Positions 1 to 5,900 of a DNA stretch of 8,844 nucleotides are shown here, piece after piece; within the stretch, counting starts at the first letter, position 1; each line of letters starts with the position of its first letter. The position numbers were made by a program, and so were the translations under genes. This DNA comes from Thermoplasmata archaeon (GTDB taxonomy: Archaea > Thermoplasmatota > Thermoplasmata > GCA-020350865). The stretch covers positions 2,030,022 to 2,038,865 of the forward strand of contig CP070672.1 of the NCBI GenBank assembly GCA_020351895.1, in the 5' to 3' direction. Under the pieces are notes generated by a model, which had not been told where the DNA came from, searched no databases, and worked only from the letters and a program-made list of their open reading frames with translations.

Positions 1-1
1 G

Positions 2-637
2 ATAAGCCATGAAGGAGCATCCGACTCAGCATATTCGTCGGATTTTGGTGTTGATTCCAACGGAAATTTAATTGTCGTATGGCAGAACAACCGTGATGAG
101 GGGCTAAACAATTTCAGTATCTATGCTAATAAATATACCGAAGGTGATATTACAGGGAAGGCCTACATCTACTACGGCGGTTCCTCTGTGGATGACACAC
201 CCGATGTAAATCTAACTGGCGAGGCTGAAGGTGACAAGTTCGGATATTCAGTTTCATATGCAGGTGATATGGATGAGGATGGAGCCCCTGATGTGATCAT
301 CGGAGTACCCTTCTGGGATAACGGTGCCACCACTGACTGCGGTCAAATTTTAGTTTTCAGAGGCGGTTCCTCCATGGACACCACAGCTGACTATGTCCAC
401 AACGGAACTCAGGCCAACGAGCATTTTGGATGGTCCGTATCACTTGCTTTAAAAATGGATGGCGGCAGCAACAATATGGTTGTGGTAGGGGGACCGCATT
501 ACGATGGAAGCACTGATATCGGTGAGGCAGAAATATTGTATATCCCGGAATATACCACAATAATTATGCCATTTGTTGGGACTATTATTTTATTCGCCAT
601 ATATAGGAGAAAAAGGAAAAAAGGAGGTGGTAGGTAA
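2..637 (+). CDS. Secreted FG-GAP beta-propeller protein with C-terminal sorting tail (5' truncated)
   Basis: The frame is open from the first full codon of the window to TAA at 635-637, giving the last 211 residues; the true start lies upstream. The GTG at 188 is internal, because the coding pattern continues before it. Residues 1-55 contain a BNR-like strand (VDSNGNLIVVWQ). From about residue 56 there are FG-GAP units of the integrin-alpha type: GDKFGYSVS followed by the calcium-loop pattern DMDEDGAPD (D89, D91, D93, D97), then a second unit with NEHFGWSVS whose calcium loop is degenerate. The strand GGSS(V/M)DxTxD occurs twice. The C-terminus (181-211) has IPEYTTIIMPFVGT, a hydrophobic helix and the basic tail RRKRKK. 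It is thus probably exported, with the tail serving as membrane anchor or sorting signal. FG-GAP propellers usually mediate adhesion or ligand binding; no catalytic residues are visible and the ligand is unknown. Confidence 0.88.
   Translation: MSHEGASDSAYSSDFGVDSNGNLIVVWQNNRDEGLNNFSIYANKYTEGDITGKAYIYYGGSSVDDTPDVNLTGEAEGDKFGYSVSYAGDMDEDGAPDVIIGVPFWDNGATTDCGQILVFRGGSSMDTTADYVHNGTQANEHFGWSVSLALKMDGGSNNMVVVGGPHYDGSTDIGEAEILYIPEYTTIIMPFVGTIILFAIYRRKRKKGGGR
542..634 (+). other. C-terminal IPEY sorting motif, membrane helix and basic tail
   Basis: This encodes IPEYTTIIMPFVGT, about 13 hydrophobic residues and an Arg/Lys-rich end. The order (short conserved motif, membrane helix, basic cluster) is that of archaeosortase/exosortase-type sorting signals such as PEF-CTERM. 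The motif recurs in the giant gene at 8803-8844 with 10 of 14 residues identical. The sortase itself is not in the window, so assignment to a named CTERM family is inference. Confidence 0.7.
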
Positions 638-735
638 AGGATTGGGAACTGTAAATTTTGAGGGCATCAAATCCAAGCTTGCTGTGACTATAAAGCCCCA
701 GGAACGCAACCAAGGAGCTATTTAACCAATCCTTT
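636..735. repeat. 10-bp inverted repeat with 80-nt loop
   Basis: AAAGGATTGG at 636-645 is the exact reverse complement of CCAATCCTTT at 726-735. With a one-base bulge the arms extend to GGTAAAGGATTGG and CCAATCCTTTAACC. The left arm overlaps the stop codon of the FG-GAP gene. It could be the base of a 3'-UTR structure, the ends of a small degenerate element, or chance; nothing else identifies it. Confidence 0.4.
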
Positions 736-806
736 AACCGGTGTGAAGTTTAAGCTTGATAATTTTATAATAATGCTTATATCCGAGAACATCTGGGTAA
801 TTTAAA

Positions 807-812
807 TTTTTT
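807..812 (+). terminator. Possible T-tract terminator of the FG-GAP gene
   Basis: Six T residues lie in the T-rich stretch about 800-836, roughly 170 bp after the FG-GAP stop. Archaeal RNA polymerase commonly terminates at T-tracts without a hairpin. The AT-rich context makes this only a moderate call. Confidence 0.3.
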
Positions 813-843
813 CTTAATTATTTATCAATTTTGATTTTAATGT

Positions 844-857
844 AAAAACAATAAATA
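844..857 (+). promoter_or_regulatory. Candidate archaeal promoter (A-rich BRE plus ATAAATA box) for the ATPase operon
   Basis: An A-rich block (AAAAACA, 844-850) precedes ATAAATA (851-857). Archaeal transcription usually starts about 25 bp beyond the TATA box, which predicts a start near 880 and a leader of about 20-25 nt before the ATG at 904. A competing box, TTTATAA at 764-770, would give a leader of about 110 nt. The AT-rich background weakens both calls. Confidence 0.35.
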
Positions 858-903
858 GGGCATAATATAGATTCCTCTACAACCAGAAAGGAATGGGGAA
901 TTA

Positions 904-1788
904 ATGGAAAAAATCAAGTCTGGGGTTATCGGAATAAATTCATTGTTAGACGGCGGTATAAACAAGAACTCCATTACAGCAGTGATAGGTGCCGCAGGAT
1001 CTGGTAAAACAACTTTTGCCACTCAATTCCTGAGAAGGGGTCTGGAAACCGGATGTGACGGACTCTTTATCAGCCTCGATGAGAACAAGAGTCAATTGAT
1101 TACAGAGGCACAGGAGATGGGCTGGTACAATATCAAGGCTTATTTGGAATCGGAATCATTGATATTTATCGACGCAAACGGCAAGAATTTTTCGGACTTC
1201 GTTCGTGAAGAGCTACCCAATTTCGTGTCTGAATGGGTGGGTAGCAACACTAGGATAGTGATAGACCCCTTAACTCCCATCATCTGGGCCAATGATAATA
1301 GGTACACACAAAGAGAGCTTCTTATGCTTCTTTTCAAGGAGATAAAAAAAATCGGCACCTCTGTTTGTACCTTGGAGGAACACGGTTTAAATGGTGATCT
1401 GTCTGGTGATGAGACCTTCATACCCATGTATCTGGCTGATGCTGTTGTACATATTAGGTTCGTGAGAAATAATGCTCACACTCAGAGAAGGTTGGAGATA
1501 TTGAAGTGCCGAAACAGCAAACACAGCAACAGATCGCATTATTTTAAGATAATCAAGGGATTCGGTATCATAATCGAGAGCAATAGTGGAGGAAGAAATA
1601 AGAGCAAAAAAATATCAAAGAACATACCTAAAATCCTGAAGGCTAACCTGGAGGACAGATTGCAAGAGATCCCAAATGTAGCAAAGGAAAGAATTCAGAA
1701 ATCCCTGGATCGTCTAAGCGATGAGGATTTCGAAAACATAGATATCTCATATCTAGTTGATGGGATTCTAGAGGATTACACAGACTAG
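904..1788 (+). CDS. KaiC-domain (RecA-superfamily) ATPase
   Basis: This is a 294-residue cytoplasmic RecA/RadA-fold ATPase of the archaeal KaiC-like group. Walker A is GAAGSGKT (G29-T36). SLDE (57-60) sits where KaiC proteins carry the catalytic acidic pair, with E60 the likely general base. Walker B is RIVID (117-121). LEEHG (157-161), the acidic segment GDLSGDETFIPMYLADAVV (164-182) and KCRNSKH (201-207) match the usual KaiC order. The core ends near residue 226; the last 67 residues are a charged, probably helical extension I do not recognise. It has a single domain, unlike the double-domain clock protein, and a clock role is not implied; archaeal members are generally considered signalling or regulatory ATPases. 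An in-frame stop at 868-870 with no start codon before 904 fixes the ATG. The second gene begins 11 nt downstream, so the two are almost certainly co-transcribed. Confidence 0.9.
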   Translation: MEKIKSGVIGINSLLDGGINKNSITAVIGAAGSGKTTFATQFLRRGLETGCDGLFISLDENKSQLITEAQEMGWYNIKAYLESESLIFIDANGKNFSDFVREELPNFVSEWVGSNTRIVIDPLTPIIWANDNRYTQRELLMLLFKEIKKIGTSVCTLEEHGLNGDLSGDETFIPMYLADAVVHIRFVRNNAHTQRRLEILKCRNSKHSNRSHYFKIIKGFGIIIESNSGGRNKSKKISKNIPKILKANLEDRLQEIPNVAKERIQKSLDRLSDEDFENIDISYLVDGILEDYTD

Positions 1789-1791
1789 GAG
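1788..1791 (+). promoter_or_regulatory. Ribosome binding site GGAG for the winged-helix gene
   Basis: GGAG begins on the last base of the ATPase stop codon and lies 8 nt before the ATG at 1800. This supports 1800 over the next in-frame ATG at 1809 and points to coupled translation of the two genes. Confidence 0.6.
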
Positions 1792-1799
1792 AACAACGT

Positions 1800-2561
1800 A
1801 TGAAGAAGATGATAACAGAGCTTGACAAGCTACTTGCGCAGGGTAAAGATATCACAAAAGATGATTTGAAAATAAGAAAGAAATCAACGCTTATGAACGC
1901 ATCAAGATGCATTATATTCGAGTTTCTATGCCTTCACCCATGTAGCTCGGTAACAAATATTGCAAAGGGCCTTGATATTTCTGAATCCAGGGTGAGGTGG
2001 CATCTTGAAAAGCTCATTTGGGATAGATACGTTTCAGCCCAAGAGAACGGGAGCACGATTTTCTTTCCCTCGAATATGATAAATCCTGATCATGTAAGAA
2101 TCTTCAGGTTGTTGGCCCAAGAAAAGAGCAGTGCGATTCTTACCTCGATAAAGTCAAGGGAGGGTTTGTACCTGAGCGAACTTTCAAGGGAGCTTGATCT
2201 GAATATAAGAACAGTCATGAAATATACCTCCGATCTTGAATATTTGGGTATAATTAGGGGTGCTAATGACGGAAAGTTCAAACGTTATTATCTAACTGGC
2301 CTTTTGGATGAATTAAAGGAGTATTACAGAAAGAACGCCAAGAATTTCAGGGATTATTTCCTGAAAAAGGCAAAAATGGACGCACTTCGGCCGAAAATAA
2401 TCCTATCCACGCCCGAACTTTTAAGGTTAGAATTGGTTGTAGGAACAAAAATAAGGGTGTTGAACATCCCCTTGATACCTTTTAGTGAGGTAAAACAGGG
2501 TTTAAGGGATATGTGGAAGGAAAAGTTGACACAAAAAGGGAGCCTCATATCATATACATGA
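1800..2561 (+). CDS. Tandem winged-helix DNA-binding regulator
   Basis: This 253-residue protein has two predicted winged helix-turn-helix domains. After a charged N-terminal helix (1-30), the first covers about 35-92: SSVTNIAKGLDISESRVRWH contains the recognition helix, followed by a wing ending in STIFFP. The second covers about 97-168: LYLSELSRELDLNIRTVMKY, then a wing with GKFKRYYLT. Both resemble ArsR/MarR-type archaeal regulators. The C-terminal 85 residues are basic and helical, then end in a short beta-rich part (LELVVGTKIRVLNIPLIPF) with no family I recognise; it could be a dimerisation or partner-binding module. No metal-binding cysteine cluster is seen. It lies 11 nt after the KaiC-type ATPase, so it is probably that protein's DNA-binding partner or is controlled by it. 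Targets are unknown; the dyad-rich gap directly downstream is one candidate. Confidence 0.87.
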   Translation: MKKMITELDKLLAQGKDITKDDLKIRKKSTLMNASRCIIFEFLCLHPCSSVTNIAKGLDISESRVRWHLEKLIWDRYVSAQENGSTIFFPSNMINPDHVRIFRLLAQEKSSAILTSIKSREGLYLSELSRELDLNIRTVMKYTSDLEYLGIIRGANDGKFKRYYLTGLLDELKEYYRKNAKNFRDYFLKKAKMDALRPKIILSTPELLRLELVVGTKIRVLNIPLIPFSEVKQGLRDMWKEKLTQKGSLISYT

Positions 2562-2575
2562 TGGTGATTTTCAGG

Positions 2576-2582
2576 TTTTTTT
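2576..2582 (+). terminator. T-tract terminator of the ATPase/regulator operon
   Basis: Seven consecutive T residues begin 15 nt after the TGA of the winged-helix gene, with no strong hairpin. This fits archaeal intrinsic termination and separates the operon from the giant gene. Confidence 0.5.
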
Positions 2583-2699
2583 CATTCAGATGGCTTTCGA
2601 TCCCTTCTTATATCTTTAAGAATTCTTATAATTATTGTATAATTCGTACAGATTATTGGATTTTTACTACATAATCCATTTATTAGTCTTTTATACGTA

Positions 2700-2707
2700 C
2701 TTATATA
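2700..2707 (+). promoter_or_regulatory. Candidate TATA box (CTTATATA) for the giant gene
   Basis: CTTATATA is close to the archaeal TATA consensus. A start about 25 bp downstream (around 2726-2732) would give an unusually long leader of roughly 175 nt before the ATG at 2905. Another weaker box, CTTATATC, lies at 2607-2614. Confidence 0.45.
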
Positions 2708-2712
2708 GAATA

Positions 2713-2752
2713 TATTGAGGAGATAATAATAATTATTGAGGCCAAACCTCAA
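2713..2752. promoter_or_regulatory. Operator-like cluster: TATTGAGG direct repeat plus inverted CCTCAA
   Basis: TATTGAGG occurs at 2713-2720 and 2734-2741, exactly 21 bp apart (about two helical turns). CCTCAA at 2747-2752 forms a perfect 6-bp hairpin with TTGAGG at 2736-2741 across a 5-nt loop. The cluster sits just beyond the TATA box and over the predicted transcription start, where archaeal repressors often bind. Which protein binds is unknown. Confidence 0.35.
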
Positions 2753-2805
2753 AAACTGCAATGCCAAATTCAATCTGAAGGAGAAAACGGTTCAGAAGAA
2801 AATCA

Positions 2806-2820
2806 TTAGATTTAATCTAA
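2806..2820. promoter_or_regulatory. 15-bp dyad TTAGATT-T-AATCTAA in the leader
   Basis: This is a perfect 7-bp inverted repeat around a single central T. The geometry suits binding by a dimeric winged-helix regulator. As RNA, a loop of 1 nt would not fold well, so a DNA site is more plausible than a hairpin. Confidence 0.3.
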
Positions 2821-2904
2821 GGACTCGAAACACAAAATTCTCTTCGGGTTTTAGGAACCGTAAAAAAGGAAGCCAATGGAGAGGAACCTGATTACGGTGT
2901 GTAA

Positions 2905-5900
2905 ATGGAAGAAGAGGAAGAATCGGTGCAAATATGTCCCTTATGCGGGACAAAAATGAAATTACCTTCGTACAAATGTAAAAAATGTGATGTTTTCCTA
3001 ACAGAAGATAAGATAGTTAAAGATAAAGGTGATAAGGCTAGGTGTCCAGAATGCAAATTTAGGGTGAAACAAATTTCAAGGGAGGAGGCTGTAAAGGATC
3101 TCAAATGCAGGGATTGTGGCTTCCATTTTGAGGATATAACAGATTTGAAAGAATTAACAAAAGTTCGTTCAAAAAAGCGTTCAAAGAAGCCAGAAAAAGA
3201 GGAATTTCATATACTTGAAGATGAGCTTATTACCCTATCCAAAGAGCTTGATAGGATCCTCCTGGAGGCTGAAGGGGATGAAGCCGAGGTTTACAGGTGC
3301 CCTGAATGTGGTGAGGAGGCAGAAATAGACGCTAAATCCTGTTCAAACTGCGGTCTTATGTTCTTTGAATTGGATGAAATTCCAGAAGAATTGCAAGCCG
3401 AGGAGATAGTAGAGACATACGAATGCTCTGAATGCGGGGCTATCATAGGTACAGAATCCACAAAATGTCCGATATGTGGCACAATATTCGAAGAAGAGCA
3501 AGAAGAATTGTATGAGGAAGAGGAATTGTTCTCGTGTCCTGCATGCGATAAATTGGTAGAACCAGCAGCATCGTCCTGTCCGAATTGTGGTGTGGAATTC
3601 ATCACCGAGGAAGAGGAATGGGAGGATGTCTTAGATGAAATTCTTGAAATGGAATCTGCTGAAAGTCTCGAGGCTGAAAGACCAAAGGGGATCGAAGTCA
3701 GAAAATCAATTGGTTTAACAAAGGGCTTGACCAACGGTGCTAAAAAAGAAAAGCACGGTCTTACTAATGGATTGACTAATGGTCTTACAAATGGGCTTGA
3801 AAAAATCAAAAAAGGATTAACAAATGGTCTTACAAATGGCCTAACAAATGGTTTAACCAACGGTCTCACCAATGGCCTTCGAGCTTTGAAAGCAGGAATG
3901 ACAAACGGAATAACAAACGGTAATGGAATAACAAATGGCCTCAGGACAAGAAGAGGTATTTTCGAATCAAAAAGAGGTATATGGAAGGTTTTTGTTGTAC
4001 CGATAATAGTATTCATCTTAGTTCTTTCTCCTTATTTATTTGTTAACATGTCAAAACCTTCTGGGGGAATTAAAGTCGACGGTATGTTCGGAGATTGGAG
4101 CGAACTTTCTGCAAATTCTGATAATAATGAAGCTGCTCCTTTCAATCCGAATATTGATATAATCGATTACAGAGTGGATGGTAGAGAATTAGAGCTTTCA
4201 TTCTACTTGCGTGTTGAGGGCGATATGTTGGCAGGAGAACCTGATGAGCCTGATGGAGGAAAACATGTGGACACCGCGTTTATTTTCATAGACACCGATC
4301 ACAGCTCGGATTCTGGTTATTTCATCAAGGGCTTTGGTGCTGACTATCTGTTAGAGGTGTACGGATGGAATAAGAAGGTTCTTGGAAGCAGCCTTTTTAG
4401 ATATGATGTAAAGGAGCAGGACTGGAATTTATGGAAATTCGAAGGAGCCATCTCATCTGCAGTTGGTGGATCGGAGCTGGAGACCAAGTTGTCTTACAGC
4501 GCTTTGTTTTTACAAAAGAATGATGTCGTCGATGTTCTGTTCTATATGCAGAGTTGGGACAGATTTGAGGATTTCTCAGACACCGAGATTAGTAATGAAG
4601 ATGGTGTACTTCATGTGGTGCAACAGGCTGTGGGCAAAGATGTGATAAGTGGTAATGGCAACAAACTACTTAGATTGGATCTTGAGGCAATAAACGCAGA
4701 AATAATCATAAACGAGCTGAGAGCAACGAGAACGGGTTTGGGGAGCGATACAGATATCCTTGGGATAAGGCTTGAGGATTGGAATGGTAATCAGATTGTA
4801 ACGGGTACTATGAATGATGGTGTGGCTACATTCCTACCGGATATAGTGTTACTAGGGGGGGAATCAAAGACCATTTATGTCGTGGTGGATATAGATGAAG
4901 GGGCTTTGGCAAGGAATACCATTGGATTTAAAATCGGAAGTAAATACGATATAATGACAGATTTAGGTAAAGTATCTTTGGACCGAGTAAAACCAACCCA
5001 GAATCAATATGAATGCAGTTATATTCACGGTATATCTGATTACGTAACCATAGATGGCGCTTTTGCAGATTGGGAAACAAATAACATAACAGTTGGTGAC
5101 GATGTCAATGGTGATGTCAGTAATAAGAACCTTGACATCGTGAAGTATAGTTTATTTATAAATTCTCAAGATGTGAGTTTCTATTTGCGTGTGGATGGGG
5201 AGATGCTTGGTGGAATCGCTGTTCCGTACTGGAACAATAAGAAATATTCCGAGCGAAGATTGGATAACAACAATATCACAAATGAATCCAATCCTGCACC
5301 TCCAATACCTCCTAAATCTGGTGAAGATGTGGTTTACATTTTCATTGATAACGATAAAAGCAGTATTACTGGCTATTTTCTTGGAAGCTTAGGTGCAGAT
5401 TATTTGTTAGAGTTTAGAGGCAGGCATGGAGTAATAATCTCTAAGAATTATTATAATTTTGATGGTATTAGCCAACATGCTTGGTCATGGGAAAAGAGAG
5501 GAGAGGTGGAGAAGGTAGAGACGGACTCGATACAGCTCGAAACTAAGATAAAGATGGAGGATCTAGAGCTGGGTGCGAATTTTACCTGGGGTGTCATGAC
5601 CACAAACTGGGCAAATGAGACCAGAGATTACTCGGACGATTCAATCATAGACTTAAAAGGCACACTTACTGGTTCCCCCTTTGTGAGGGGCGAAGATGAG
5701 GAAGTAAAAAATGAAGTTATCCCTGAAGGGCTTGTAATGCTGTCAGGAAGCCAAGAATTCCAGAGTGATGCATCAAGAATACATTATAATGCCACCATCG
5801 TCTCTACAACCCTGAACCAATTTGCCTACACAGCTGAAAACACCTTCTATCAGCTATTCTTCAAGGAGCGTAATGGGGCAGAGGAGCAGGTAAAAATTGG

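Larger units (their letters stand above)
638..903. other. Intergenic region, 266 bp, no convincing gene
   Basis: This gap separates the FG-GAP gene from the ATPase operon. It holds an inverted repeat beginning at the upstream stop codon, a 6-T tract at 807-812 in a strongly T-rich stretch, and two TATA-like boxes. The only small reading frame behind a Shine-Dalgarno-like sequence is a 27-codon TTG-initiated one (642-725), which I do not accept as a gene. No tRNA or other recognised RNA was seen. Confidence 0.7.
2562..2904. other. Intergenic region, 343 bp, AT-rich and dyad-rich leader of the giant gene
   Basis: No credible gene was found here. The first half (2583-2710) is very AT-rich, with a 12-bp palindrome TAAGAATTCTTA (2617-2628), a dyad AATTAT-TGT-ATAATT (2630-2644) and a dyad TGGATT/AATCCA (2657-2662 and 2673-2678). 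The second half is purine-rich and probably transcribed as a leader. AT-rich DNA yields short dyads by chance, so only the TATA/TATTGAGG cluster and the 15-bp dyad are listed separately. Confidence 0.6.

Noticed and set aside
188..637. GTG at 188 as the start of an independent small FG-GAP protein
   Set aside because: The frame stays open with clear propeller-type sequence to the left edge, so the GTG is internal.
642..725. 27-codon TTG-initiated frame behind GGAGGTGG
   Set aside because: The Shine-Dalgarno-like sequence is made by the glycine codons of the upstream protein's tail. The peptide resembles nothing I know and the start is non-ATG.
2735..2809. Short frame beginning ATT-GAG-GCC after GAGGAG, coding a protein-like peptide
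   Set aside because: It has no ATG, GTG or TTG start, is only about 24 codons long and has no recognisable content.
2877..2960. ATG frame of 27 codons overlapping the start of the giant gene
   Set aside because: It overlaps the first zinc ribbon in another frame. The peptide is a lysine/arginine-rich shift product of the acidic N-terminus.
3715..3939. CRISPR array or DNA microsatellite
   Set aside because: The 12-nt units vary at synonymous positions and lie inside a reading frame. There are no spacers and no constant repeat.
3291..4016. Long minus-strand reading frame (241 codons) with repeated VRPF/VKPF-like residues
   Set aside because: It is the antisense shadow of the zinc-ribbon and LTNG coding sequence. 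Its repeats mirror the tetrapeptide array, and the + frame has real domains.
4463..5392. Two short + strand frames (4463-4645 and 5189-5392)
   Set aside because: Both are out-of-frame shadows of the giant gene, whose frame is continuous across them and has conserved duplicated motifs.
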